Source: Isoetes taiwanensis (lineage: Eukaryota; Streptophyta; Lycopodiopsida; Isoetales; Isoetaceae). Taken from it: a stretch of DNA of 64,000 nt. Positions 20,637 to 32,222 of this stretch are shown here, piece by piece. How positions within the stretch are numbered: position 1 is the stretch's first letter; each line of letters opens with the position of its first letter. A program made the translations under genes and the position numbers. The DNA is taken from positions 8,694,748 through 8,758,747 of the forward strand of contig JAJEKV010000031.1 of assembly GCA_021234155.1 (NCBI GenBank), given 5' to 3'. Under the pieces are notes generated by a model, which saw only the letters and a program-made list of their open reading frames with translations, was not told where the DNA came from and ran no database searches.

Positions 20637-22000
20637 CGAGAAGAAGGCCTGTACTTCCTTGACTGTTGGCAAGCTGAAGTATTCTCAACTTCGCCACCCC
20701 TTTCCCGCATGTCTCCCCAAGCAGTGGGATTTGCTTTGTGAGTTAGAAATGGAGATTCTGTGAAGCAATTCCTATTCTGAATTCTTCTTTGGGAGAAAGA
20801 CATTCCCTAGTTATTTTCTGTTAATGCTCTGCAATATCTTACTTCCTAACACCAGTCTCTGATGATTTCTCTCTCGGTTGCTTGCTACTATAACCACTAT
20901 TCTCACTTGTGCATGTACAATGTATTCAATTCAACCACAAGCAAGAAAAAGATAACAAAAAACAGAAAACAATACAAAGATTATTAAGATTAATGAGAAA
21001 ACAGAGAAAAGTGGAGAACAGTACAGAGAAAAGTGGAGAACAGTACAGAAAAATGAGATTAAAAAAGGGTATGATATTACAAAAACATACCTGGAAGATT
21101 TGCTGGATGAGGAGGAGGCTTCCCGACTTCGATTCCATGTGGGTATAGTCGTTGACAAAGCGTGAATAAGGATTTGTCTGGGTAAATTGTATCGTGGATT
21201 AATAAGAGCCTCTAACAAATGTAATATAAGAAAAAATGCACTAAAAAGACTTACGTAAAACTAAAAAGCAAAGACTAAAAGGGCCTCACTTTCTTCTCGA
21301 AGCAGAAACGCCGCCGAACAATGAACTCCGCTGAGAACTTCGGCGCTGAAGCGCCCCGATCAAAACCAAGCCGCTGGCCATAAGATGGCGCTGGAATCGC
21401 TTCGGTTTGATCGATCGCCGACGGTAAAAGCGGGCGCTAAGGAAACAGGGAGCTCAAGAGTGATCGAGAAAACAGGGAGGAAGAATGGTCGGGGAGAGGA
21501 AGAGGGTGCGCGATTACTCGGCTGCACCCTCAACCCTCGTAAAAAGTGCAATAATATACTTCATCGCGTGTGGGCCATGCCCTCCATGACGTGGCAAGGC
21601 GGATTAAAGACGTGGCCACGGTTTCAGCCTCCTCAAGAGGCGCCACGGGCCATGCCAAGATATGAAAAGGGTTGGTTATATGTTTATATATGTTGTCTTA
21701 TGTATTTAATAAGGTTTCAATGGTTGAATAGTATCAATGGTATATATGGTTACAATGTTCACATATGGTTTAGAATGAGTGTGGTTGTATGCTTTAATAT
21801 GGTTATATGATTTTAGTTAATATGGTTGTATGATTTAATATGGTTATATTTAATATGTTTGTATGGTTTTATATGGTTCATATGGTCATATTTGTGGTGT
21901 TTGGGGCTATATGGTTTTAATGTGAGCTTTTTCATTCAGGGGAGCATGTGAGATGAGTAAAATGGAGCCGTGGAAGTCCAAAGGAGGCCATTGCCCTAGG
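20637..22000. other. Interval before transposase-like gene; possible promoter
   Basis: 20.64-21.28 kb is AT-rich with a single exon-like stretch on the minus strand (near 21140-21090, ending CTTCCAG|GTATG). 21.29-21.66 kb is GC-rich and contains GACGTGGCA and GACGTGGCC, G-box-like motifs. 21.68-21.91 kb repeats TATGGTTATAT-like words about ten times. The GC-rich block could be a promoter for the plus-strand gene beginning near 22.0 kb. That is inference only. Confidence 0.35.
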
Positions 22001-22005
22001 CTCCA

Positions 22006-24858
22006 ATGGAGGAGGATGGGTTGCCTTTTGTTGCACCCTTGCAACCTGATGGTATTTGCAGAGGGCATAATAACCTGCAGCTTGATCCATTTGATAGTGT
22101 GAATGATGAGAGGCCGGGAGATGAACATCTTGGAGTTGGCATTGTGAAGCTTCTTATCGGGTTGATACTATCATGTCCCGGGGAAGCTCTAGTGATTGCA
22201 TTGTGTGCTCGTGGCTGCCGGAGTACTCCCAAGCTCAGCTTGAGATGGCCAATTAGATTTATTACACACAAGAATGGTGATACTCTAGAATGCCCCATCA
22301 AACTACACACCCCAAGGCCCACCCAAGGCCATGTGGAAGATTTGGTGGTCGATGAGCATCCTTTGATCACAAGGAAGAGACGCTATGTCTTTCATAAAAG
22401 GCAGCCAAAGGTGCCCAAGAGGCCTAGAAGTGACAAATATTTAGAAAGGATGGAAAGTATGGCACCAACCAAAGAAAACCCGAGGCAATTAGGGGACAAG
22501 AGTGTTGCAACCTAGATTGCACAAAGGCATTACAATGTGGATGACCTCGCGTGCGTATAAGGTCCCAATACATTGGACAACTTCAAAAAGATAGGATTAA
22601 TTTCATTTACTCCTTGTGTAGGAATTCCAAATATGATGAAAACACGTGATCGCTATATATCAATTGAGGGAATGAAGGTATGTATGAGAGCATTGAGATG
22701 GATTCTTGGGGTGAGCAAGTCTTCATTTTACGAATACTTGGGAGCAGCAGGTTAGAAAAGGGCACACTTTGTTCCAACATGGTAATGCACTCACTTTGAA
22801 ACCTAGAGCAAATACTCTAAAGGCCATTGCAGCCTTCGAGAGCTTTGTGAGATACATGTCTCAATCTATGCCCCACAAGTCGAAGGTGAACGAGCACCTG
22901 CAGCGAGTGGTGCAAAGAGTGTTGCCACAACACTATATCCAAAAGGAGTGCCTTAAGGAGGTCAACTCCATCCTAGAAACTACTTTGGAGGTAGGCCTCT
23001 TTCTCAATCACATTTCAGCAAGTTATGGAGCACTCACTTCTGGACGTGGAGTGTCCTACAACACATGCCATTCTCAAAGTGCAACACTTGCATTCAACTC
23101 AAGGATACACTTGCATCAACTGCAATAGAGAAAGAAAGAATGGCAATTAGGGAGCAATTTGCGCATCACCAAAGGGACCAAATATCATGTAGACAGTTGT
23201 ATTGGCAAAGTGGAGAACATTTTCCGAGATGCAAATGACAAATTTTTGTATAATTCATGATAAGATGGACCAACACAAGACTTTCTTGCCAAAGCTAGAT
23301 CCTTTACCCAAGCCGCGTTGTCAAAACGCTTTTCGATGAAAGTAAGTCCGGCGGGTGTATTAACACATGGTCATGGAACTGGAACATATGGTCATTTTGT
23401 GCTTGATCTATGGAGAGATGATCCAAACTTCCATGTGAGCTCTATTTTCAAGTGCTTGAGAACACTAGAGAAAGGATCGATAGAAGGGAGGAGGTATTCC
23501 CTTCAAAGACCCATTTTGAGGCTTTGATGGATGATCAACCGCTTTGTTACCAAAGGCGATAAAAAGCTCACATCCAAGGTGCCTAGTGAATCAAGGAGGA
23601 CTTGGGATGATTTCCCCTTACTAGAGAAATCACTGCCTGAGGAGCTATGTGTTCAGTTGGACAACTGTTGGAAAGAAAACAAGAATAGATGGATGTTTGG
23701 GGCAATGTCATACTTGACAAAGCAAAGGGGAGTATTCAAAGTTGTGAAAGTGGGATTCATGATGGTTGGGCATACGATGATGATATTGATGGATTCTTTG
23801 AACTTTCTCCACCAAGCTCAAGAGAGAAAACGTGACCACTCTCCCCGAACTAATGGATGTGTTTGAAAGCTGCATTGACCCCAACCCAATGGCTTTCTTT
23901 GATGGATGAGGTTGCATTGGAAATCATTTGTAGAAGGATACTTGCTAGATGGCAAGGACCAGCTTGATGAGGACACACAAAGCCACTTCAATTCAAGTTT
24001 TGGGTTAGGGATGGAATACCAATCATGCAATATAAGTGGAGACCAGGTGACAAGTTGTGGATGCCTGTACAAGGTATCGAGTTGTGGCAAAGGGGTGCTG
24101 CTGGTGAAGTTCTCATTCCTAAAGGGCAGCCAAAACCACTACCTCCCTTCAAGACAGTCAAAGACTCTAGCCAACTGGTGAAGGGCATCAAGGATTACAT
24201 AACGCACTGGGATGATGTTCGAAATGGAAAGCACACCTCCACTCTTAAGAAAAATCAAATGGACTCCCTAATCAAGTACTGGGAGAAAGTTGTAACATGC
24301 TTAGAAACTGAACAGCCATGTGGGAGGGAGCTAAGAGACGGGTTCTTGCCAGAGTCAAGATGGGAGGGTTCTCAAGGTGCAAGCACGTCTAAGAATGCTC
24401 ACTTGGGTCCCAAGTGGTTTGTGGGAAGTAAGGCCTCAAAGCCGAAGTGGTTTGATCTTCCCGAGTGGGATCCCTTTGAGGACATCAAGGAAGGATACTT
24501 TGTGCTAGTAAGGCCTCGATGATGAGGACTCGTCCAATATGGTTAGGGGTGGCACTCTCTCGATGTGACCACCACTATGCCCGATGGAGAGGAGTTAAGC
24601 CCCGGATTCCAAATTCAATATTGGGAGCCCATTGGGAGGCACAAGAAGGGCAACTTGAAGGAGCAATACACCGATCCGCCGGGAGAAGAAGTGGAGGCCA
24701 AATTATGCTGACCCTCAAAGGAGGGAATTGGTGGAGTGTGTGGTATGGTCATATCCAAGTTCTCACATTGCAAAAGACAACACACACAAGATCCCAAGAA
24801 AGGAGATGGACAAGGCCATGAGCAACCTCCATGCTATATCATTGTATGAGGGTGCATA
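22006..24858 (+). pseudogene. Transposase-like gene (QLDN..GHTHDDID-type family), decayed
   Basis: Successive plus-strand blocks form one long protein. 22006-22515 is an N-terminal basic region. The same frame continues through stops at 22513 and about 22555 to GPNTLDNFKKIGLISFTPCV.. and WILGVSKSSFYEYLG, ending at a third stop. 22769-23128 contains PHKSKVNEHLQRVVQRVLPQ. Then come CIIHDKMDQHKTFLPKL (about 23247-23297), GVLTHGHGTGTYGHFVLDLW (about 23356-23415), LCVQLDNCWKENKNR (about 23648-23692), and a FMMVGHT..DDDIDGFF equivalent (about 23758-23800). A C-terminal part follows at 24025-24522 (YKWRPGDKLWMPVQGIELWQ) and on to about 24858 (IQYWEPIGRHKKGNLKEQYT..). The aspartates in HDKMD, QLDN and DDID could form a DDD catalytic triad. 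From memory this matches an uncharacterised transposon-like family (possibly DUF7869) of plants and animals. It lies 200 bases from the right TIR. Frameshifts and stops make it non-functional as read. Confidence 0.6.
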
Positions 24859-25030
24859 ATATTGAGAAGTTTGAAAACTTTCTCAACTAGTGGTTTGTAA
24901 AATTTATGAGGAAAACAAGTAACCCAATTCTATGTGTGTCATGTGTAATTCTATTCAAGCAATCAATTCAGAAATTTCTTTTATGGTGTGTGAGTCCCAT
25001 TTTCAGTCCGAGTCCCAAAATTCAAGATTT
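24859..25030. other. Right subterminal region
   Basis: This holds the 3' flank of the transposase-like gene. On the minus strand TGGGACTC occurs twice (about 24996-25014), matching GTGGGACTC just inside the left terminal repeat. It is a possible binding site for the element's transposase. Confidence 0.4.
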
Positions 25031-25055
25031 GTCCCACTTTAATTAAATACGACTT
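25031..25055 (-). repeat. Right terminal inverted repeat
   Basis: GTCCCACTTTAATTAAATAC plus GACTT is the exact complement of 5813-5837. CTAA follows directly at 25056-25059. Confidence 0.75.
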
Positions 25056-25805
25056 CTAAAAATTGGTGAAAGTTTGTACCAGTCACCTTTATTTTAATTA
25101 AGATGAGGCCAGTAATCCATTGGATATAGAGGCAGGACAGACAAAGAAAGAGGAAATCTCAATTCCAAATCCTACATACCCCCTATGTGAAATCAAATCC
25201 TCTAGAGTAACATCTGTTATGAGGGAATTTACAAATCCAATACAAGTAATAACTGTTCTACTGCTACAGCAATGGATCTGCATGTCAAATCTATTCTTCC
25301 TATCATATTTAGAGATATCTTTATCTTTATCTTTTATCTTTATCATATTTAGAGATATTATCCAGCTTGGTATATCTTTTTCTATTTATGCTCTTATTGT
25401 TACATAAGGTAGCAGCTAGCTTTAAGGAAACTTATCACCATCATTTATATATGCTTCTGTAGGATCTGAGATGTGTTAATACTTCAGCTATTACTAACAA
25501 CCGACAGCAGACAGCCGAATAGCAAGAGGCCATATTCCGTGCACACATTATATGTTTGAGACCATAATATCCTGTGGCTTGTCTTGTTATATCCCTGAAC
25601 TTTTTATCAATTCAGTCTAGCAAGCCATTATGCTACATAATCTTAGCTGTCTTAGTTAGAATTGTGTAGATCCCTGACATTATGTATTACAAAAAGAATC
25701 ATACCCTATTGTCTATCAGGAACTATAACAAGGATATCTATAATGTCTTTAGCAAAATGCAAGCAGAGGTAGAACCTGGTTGTTATCCGGATCATCCTCA
25801 TTACA

Positions 25806-26075
25806 TTATGAATCGTTGACATTCTGTGCAGAATATAGATCCTCCTGGCGCCTCTTTCCATACTGTTTTGGTCCTCTTTGGTTATTGTTTCTCTCATCCC
25901 TGTTGAAGTAGGACCGCTTCTGGCCAAAACCTCCTCTGGAACTGCGAGAATCCATAGTATCCTTATGTGTTTGCTCATTCAAGGAGCAAAACGAAAGCTC
26001 ACGGTTGAGCGCCTCACTATTCAGCCATTCCTCATCAGAACTCGAAGTCTCCCGCCCATCAAAAAAATAGCCCAT
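25806..26075 (-). CDS. Small RG/N-rich ORF, unrecognised
   Basis: An 89-codon ORF preceded by AAACCCTAA just before the ATG. The product starts MGYFFDGRETSSSDEEWLNS and becomes basic and Arg/Gly/Asn-rich (RSSRGGFGQKRSYFNRDERN). It could be a first exon of an RNA-binding protein or a retroelement ORF1 remnant. Downstream sequence shows no clear continuation. Confidence 0.35.
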   Translation of the reverse strand: MGYFFDGRETSSSDEEWLNSEALNRELSFCSLNEQTHKDTMDSRSSRGGFGQKRSYFNRDERNNNQRGPKQYGKRRQEDLYSAQNVNDS

Positions 26076-26460
26076 TTAGGGTTTCGTATTACTGTAGCAG
26101 CTTAGATACGGGATCTTCCCTAAGATTTACGCGGTCAAAATATCTTACCATGCTGTCAAGCAGTCTTATTGCGTATCTTAGGTTAAGATAATATCTAACT
26201 ATTAACTTTGATATCTGGGGAACCATGCTTATTAATATCTTACGGCTCATAAAAGTAATTTTTCATATATAAGGTCTTGGAAAATATGTACACACATGTT
26301 CTATTAGCTGTGCAAATACCCATATATGAGTATTATTATGTTCCCATAACTAAGGTTCAATGTGTATAAATCAATCCTTAGTGCACAAACATATTATGCC
26401 TTTGGTCAAATATTAAAGACATTTGTTGTCTTTGGTTTAAACAATATCTTATGTAATGTT

Positions 26461-26461
26461 A

Positions 26462-26494
<33 letters not shown>
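26461..26494 (+). repeat. 34-base A tract
   Basis: A long uninterrupted A run, followed closely by a small GC hairpin, GCGGGCatcacGCCCGC (26505-26521). It is probably the tail of a retroelement or retrocopy, but no body or target duplication could be defined. Confidence 0.5.
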
Positions 26495-26498
<4 letters not shown>

Positions 26499-26521
26499 CA
26501 ATGGCGGGCATCACGCCCGCA

Positions 26522-29500
26522 CCGAGCCATGCTGCTCGAATGATTGAAACAGAATGGGGGAATGGGGGATCGAAACAAGATGTGCCAAGCCCGAACACTG
26601 TGCGAATCAGTTTCTATTGATATTGTAGATTCTGCACTGTACCAGTTTGTTTTGAAAAATCTCAGACTCAAAGCTTAATTCTAACAGTCCCTGAACAAGT
26701 TCGCTGGCATCAAACAAATAAAAACTAATCCATGACTATCTGCATCCTTGAATTGGTGGCCGCAGCCCAAGACTCAGGGGAAAAGGGGATGTCAAGAAGA
26801 AACATGGTTGTAGGTCCATCTCATTCCATTTTGATCCCAATGGTTTCCAATCTCGCTCGTCCCTGGCCTGCGATCTGCCCTCTGCCTATTCCGGGCATTT
26901 TGGCCAATGCAGATCCCATGTTGTCTTCCGCACACAGGTTGCCCAGATGATGCTCTTGTGCAGGAGCAGACCTGCTCTATCGCCCAACTGACCGCTTGCC
27001 CACAGATGCCTCGTGGGTTTCTAAATTAGTGGAAATTAGTGGGTTTCTAAATTAACACCTTTGGGAAATTGCCTATTAAGAGGGCATAAAAAAACTCATG
27101 AACCACCCCAAAAACAGCAAAAAGCTATCATCCCCTAAGCCAATTAAGCTCCTCAAACTTGCCTAAATATACCCTTTTCTCTTCAATACTATACCAAAAT
27201 TTTAGTCCTCACCATTGCCAAAATACCCTCCCAGAACGATAAACGAATTGGCCCCGAACGATAAACGAATTGGGCAAACTATATGGTAATGGTTAGTACA
27301 ACAAATTGCTAAATGTCTATTCAATTTCCATTATTAGTTTGAGTTATAACTTGTATACAAAACAATTTCTTACATTAAAACATACAATAACAAAGCAAAT
27401 AATGATCATTTGCTTCTGCTTAATAAACAATTTAAAAGCCCAGGGATTTGGACCCTGGAATTTCCATTTAGCCAACCCACAAATCTTAGCCATACTAGTG
27501 CAAAACGGTGTGCCCATACTTTGAAAAAGATGGTAATATCAAGACTTAAAAGAACAAAACAACTTGATTCTTCCTTAGCCAACGCATATATCTCAGCCAT
27601 GCAAATCGTGCGCCCATACAGTGAAAAAGATAGTAATATCAAGGCTTAAAAGGACATACCAAATTGATTCTTCCTTTGTAAAGATACTGCTTGATTAAAA
27701 GTCCTTTGTTTATGTGCCTTATGAAGAATTAGCTTATACAAGCTTTACACAAAAGGCTCATACCAGCTTCCCTGATGACATATTACAATCCCTAGATTGG
27801 AAAGAATCTGCAGTTGATTGCAAAATGCAAAGAACAAAGATGGGGTCAACGCCAGCCAAACATGTCATAAAATATCTATAGATTGCACAATAGAAAATAA
27901 AGCAGAGTAGTAGAATTGACAAATGAAACGAAATAAGATGCTAAAATAGAGTTACTAAATCAATAGTATGAATGCCAATATGATAAAGCATTGCTAATTA
28001 GAAGGGAATATCAAATAAATCTTAGATTTATTGCTGATACAGACATTAGACTCAGTATTCTGCAAATCCGCAATCTAATAGACTAAAAGAGATGTAGCAG
28101 AATTTAAGAGCATGGAAGAAATTGTTGATCTGTTTCCATCACATTAACAATTCCATTCATAAATTCCTAGCATTGCAATCTATTTAAAAAAGACTTGAAT
28201 CAGTTATCCAAATAATATAGAGAAAGACAAATAAAGCATACATGTAGCACAAAGGGCTATCTAAATCTAAAAAATATATAGATCGATTTCTAACAATCTA
28301 GCAATGACATTTACAAATTTTTGGAAATGCATGAGATAGAATCAATCAAGTTTCAAGATCATTAATATAAGAAATCTTTTACTACTATTGAATCCATCCA
28401 GGACTCCAAACTAGAAATAAAAAGCAAATAAGGTTGCAGATTTATTTGCCCAGGAAAATTGATGCAGATGGAGAGGTGAACGAAAGCATCATTTACCAGC
28501 CGAAGTACCTTGGCCGGAGCCTCACTGCACACAGCCACTCATTGTCGCACTGGAACTCAAAATAAACCGAAGTATTCTGTTGTATAGAACTCTAAGCGTT
28601 CCTGGGGTATTCAACTTGCAGTCTAGAACAACGACAAATTGACAGGCCGAATACCCATTCTGCAGGAATTTTTTTCTTGTCAAAACATTTATTGGAAGAG
28701 CCGAATACTTTCGCTCTAAATCTGAAGTTTCTTTGGGTAAAATGCAGCCGGTGCCATGGATTTTCTGGTTTTTTGTTACCTGCTACAAATGGTTGGATCA
28801 TGCATATGCGAGCCCATTTCCATTCTGATGTCCATGACGTTCTTTTCAGGAATTCCAAAATTTTTCCTTGCATTCTGAATTTTTACTCAGCATTCTGGTG
28901 TTTACTTGCATCTTATCTGCCATTCTGCTTTCCTGATGCAGATTTAAACAGCACACCAAAATTACTGGTCGGGGAGTTGAACACAAAAAGCCCCAAACTT
29001 ACAGTACAGTGTCTTGAATGAAGAAATGTTTGTCTATTGCACCAAAACACGTAAGCTTCCAAACAAGAGCACCTGCAGAGAGTTCTAATTATACAGTGGA
29101 GTTACAATGCAACAAGATCAAAGGAGTTTTTACACCCTTTGTTTCAACATTTTACCTGGTCTTCTTTAGCGGTCTTGAGAATACATAAAATCCAAAACTT
29201 AAAAAGGCTGCAGGATACCCGGAAAGCATGGTTCGAAAAAGTGGGGGTTAGGCCCTTAAAATTCCGGTTGATGCTTGAGATTTCCACTTGGAACATTAAA
29301 GTGTTGGGGGGTAGTTCCACCAAAAAATAGGTGTAATTGGCAAATTGCATGTTGTGATTTTGTAGGGACGGCAAACTTCTAGTTTAAAAACTTAGAGGTT
29401 GGAAAAACTTACCTAAAGAATATAGCACAATCTTAAAAACTTAGAGTGGAAAAAACTTACCTAGAGAATATAGCACAATATATAATATACCTTAAAATCT

Positions 29501-30160
29501 AGATTAGAATTTAGCGTGGTTAAATAAAAATAGGAAATTAAAATGAAAAGGAAAAAAGTTTAACCTATGCGAACTGTGAAGCTAAAACTAGGAAACTTTT
29601 TTCTAAATGCCCACGAAGACCTAAAAAAAAAATTCCAGCATCTCTCCTCCTCGCCTCCTCTCACATTGGATTTTCCCTTCTCGATTTCCCACTGTCTTAG
29701 TAGAGCATTCATAGCAAGCGGCAGGTTTTGAATCCCCCTGCTTGCTATGAGTGCTCTGCTCAGAAGACTCAAAGTAATGCAGCCTTTGAAAGTTAAATGT
29801 AACAGGCAAATTTCCACTATTTTTTAGATGAAACTGGAATTTCCAGTTTGATTTTGTAATATCCGATAACATAAATTTAAGACAGGCAAATTTCTAGTTG
29901 CAATTTTTTTTTTCGAACCCTGCCGGAAAGGTAAGGTGCAGAAAATGTAGATCAGCAGATCAACCTCTAAATCTAAGCAAGAACCCGTTTATTATGTTAA
30001 GAAACTGACCTTTTTTTTGTGGCTGCATAGATTTGAAAGAAATATTCAAGGAAGAAGAAAAGAAAACAGCTGAAGGTGAAGAAATGAAGATGTTGCGGCT
30101 TGATATTAATAGCCGACTTCTCCATGAAGATCTGCCTTTAGAATAGAGCTAGCTGGTTTC
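26522..30160. other. No gene recognised
   Basis: Mostly AT-rich intergenic sequence. The one structured part is a diverged two-copy tandem repeat of about 105 bp at 27471-27677, listed separately. Short open frames at 28.6-29.9 kb do not resemble known proteins. Confidence 0.4.
27471..27677. repeat. Two-copy tandem repeat, about 105 bp
   Basis: Copies at 27471-27577 and 27578-27677 share AGCCAAC.CA, GAAAAAGAT.GTAATATCAA, GACTTAAAAG-like and TTGATTCTTCCTT blocks. They differ at many positions, so the duplication is old. Confidence 0.75.
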
Positions 30161-30167
30161 TTAACCC

Positions 30168-30923
30168 CGTAATGAATAGATGGTTCAAATTACTGTCATA
30201 TTCCATCAATTTTATAAGGCGTAAAATTGGCCCATTTTTTTGGAGTGGCGCCGCCGTTCATCGCCGCCTGGTGCTCTGTTCTTGGTATTTTTTTCGACCT
30301 GCTCTCTTCTTCGCCGCCTGGTGCTCTGTTCTTCGCCGCCTGGTGCTCTGTTCTTGGTGTTCTTCGACCTGCTCCACTCCGCCTGGTGCTCTGTTCTTGG
30401 TATCCTTTTTCTTCTATCCGACCTTGCGCTGTTACAGGCCATTTTTGCGAGGTTTCGAGATCTCCAATGATCCATTTCGAGCCAAGCTTGCTTCTGTTAG
30501 CTATAAGATCTCTCAAAAGGAAACATATCCATTTGTATAGGCTGGAGTTGTAGAAGCTTTTCTTGTTTTTCTTGATGTTTCTATTTGAAAGGGTTTGTGC
30601 AGATTCCGGGCCCTCATTCTCTGCTCAATCGTATGCATCAACCATCTCTGTTTTCTGCTGTTATCTGCTGTTAACGACCGATTTCCTTCATCCAATGTTC
30701 TTGCAGGCAACATTTTTGAAATTCTGAATCTTGCCATATCGATAGCCAAAACCTTCAAGAATAAGTTCCAGAAGACGGACTAGCATCTCAGAAGCATTTC
30801 TTGCATTATTGAAGTGCGAATCAGCAGTTTTGAGGCTTGCATTTCTAAGATTCAGAGTCTGTTGCTGCCATAGCCACCGGCTTCCCTTACACGGTTCGTA
30901 ATTTGAACCATCTATTCATTACG
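30168..30923. mobile_element. Unit bounded by 26-bp perfect inverted repeats
   Basis: CGTAATGAATAGATGGTTCA continuing to AATTAC at 30168-30193 is the exact complement of 30898-30923. The 704-base interior holds a small minisatellite and no clear gene. The size suits a non-autonomous DNA element or foldback unit. I see no convincing target duplication, so an inverted duplication is also possible. Confidence 0.5.
30258..30402. repeat. CGCCTGGTGCTCTGTTCTT minisatellite
   Basis: CGCCTGGTGCTCTGTTCTT occurs four times, with TTCGACCTGCTC spacers in part. The frames it opens on both strands follow from the repeat and are not called as genes. Confidence 0.8.
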
Positions 30924-31076
30924 TAAGGGAATCTACGCCCCTCGGGCATCCCCCTCGGAATATTCCTCGGCGGAGTCCCGGCCTCGGCGACTTCGCAAGC
31001 TCCGCCGCCAGGGCGCCGCCCGCCGGGTGGCGCCCGCCTGAAATTCCTCGCTGAATGCCCTCGGCGATTCCCTACT
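30922..31076. repeat. GC-rich imperfect inverted repeat
   Basis: GTAAGGGAATC..CCCTCGGGCAT at the left pairs imperfectly with ATGCCCTCGGCGATTCCCTAC at the right. The 155-base block is about two-thirds GC in an AT-rich setting. A TAC flanks it on both sides, which would fit a 3-bp target duplication of a MITE, but that is weak evidence. Confidence 0.45.
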
Positions 31077-31630
31077 ACAAAATAGCAGATCCTCAAGTGA
31101 AAAACAAAACTTCAATCTTTAAAACGGCTAGATCTTGCAAAAAGGGCGTACAGCCATTCTCCCGCCATAAAAACATGGAAAAAAGAATGCAATAAGATTA
31201 GCGCAGTGATCTACAGACGCCATAGCCGGAGCTCCATGCCAAGAGGAAATGGAAGACCAGAAACGGCAAAAATCCACCTTGTTTTAGTTTTTCACAAGTG
31301 GTCTGCTCAAAAGCCCCTCTGTTTTTTGTTTTGAAGTTGCAAACTGGACTATTCATCTCTAAAAACTACATTATTTCATATTTCTCATTTGCACAAGCTT
31401 ATCAAATGGTTCAAATCAAGTGGCCCATGGCATTGCCGATATTGGCAAGGGGTTCAAATCCCCACAGAGAAAATCCCCACATGGAAAAATTCTGGGCATT
31501 GCAGAGAAATGATCCGCTTAAACAATCCTGAACCATTTTCTATGGAATTGGCATAAAATTCTGGGATTGAACCTTGAACCATGGCAATTTTTCCTCCTTG
31601 TAGCCTGTAGATAGATAGGCCTAGAACGCG
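31077..31630. other. No gene recognised
   Basis: AT-rich sequence with short frames only. Confidence 0.4.
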
Positions 31631-31639
31631 AATGGCGAT

Positions 31640-32030
31640 TCCATCCGGTGGGATGTCCGAAAAGGTATTCCATCCGGTGGAATATGCCACCCGATATTCC
31701 ACGGAAAAGGATATTACGAGACGTGATTCTACGGGGGAGAATATTACGGTACGCGGTGATTCCACGCGTTAGAATATTACTATATGTGATTCCATCAGAC
31801 GGGATGAACTCCATATGTGTCCATCGCGTGGAATAAATGGTGACTCCACGGGGAAGAATATTACGGTATGTGATTCCATCGGGCGGGATCAATTCCATGT
31901 GATTCCATCGCGTGGAATAAACGGCGATTCCATGGAAAGAATATTACGGTATGTGATTCCATCTGGCGAGATCAATTCCATGCGATTCCATCACGTGGAA
32001 TAACCAGTTGGTGATTTCGTCCGGCGGGAT
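31640..32030. repeat. ATTCCATC / GTGGAATA minisatellite
   Basis: Blocks such as GTGATTCCATC, CGCGTGGAATAA and GAATATTACGGTATGTG repeat with a period near 85 bases over the right half and less regularly in the left half. The words ATTCCA and TGGAAT alternate, so the array can form many small hairpins. A further TTGTGATTCC..GGAATCACCAA pair lies at 32151-32193. Confidence 0.75.
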
Positions 32031-32222
32031 TTTTCGGACGGCCAGGATTAACCCTGCCGATGGACGGATGGCTAGGATCAATCAGAACGTACCTGACAGC
32101 TGTCAAGTATGGATAACGGGGCGTCTGAAATAAAACCCGTTCTCGGAGGCTTTGTGATTCCGTGGGAGAGTAGTCACTGCGATGGAATCACCAAAACTGG
32201 AGTAAAGCTATTTTCACCCCTT

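Larger units (their letters stand above)
5809..25059. mobile_element. Candidate 19.2-kb TIR DNA transposon with CTAA target repeat
   Basis: The element body is 5813-25055. It begins with AAGTCGTATTTAATTAAAGT plus GGGAC and ends with the exact complement, so the terminal repeat is 25 bp and perfect. The outer flanks are CTAA at 5809-5812 and CTAA at 25056-25059, which would be a 4-bp target duplication. Inside the right end lies a decayed transposase-like gene reading outward (22.0-24.9 kb). Inside the left end, minus-strand genes also read outward. A TGGGACTC motif recurs near both ends. All TCGACT/AGTCGA palindromes of the window fall inside. The alternative is that the two inverted repeats belong to separate insertions. 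I infer a single element from the perfect repeat, the CTAA match and the gene layout. Confidence 0.55.

Noticed and set aside
19502-20803. Open frames of about 70-107 codons with repeated CHLGSNMPPRLQHAKVAQ-like peptides
   Set aside because: They are translations of the 19-bp minisatellite on both strands, with no flanking coding signal.
5809-25059. LTR retrotransposon structure
   Set aside because: The ends are inverted rather than direct repeats, and no primer-binding site, polypurine tract, gag or integrase was seen.
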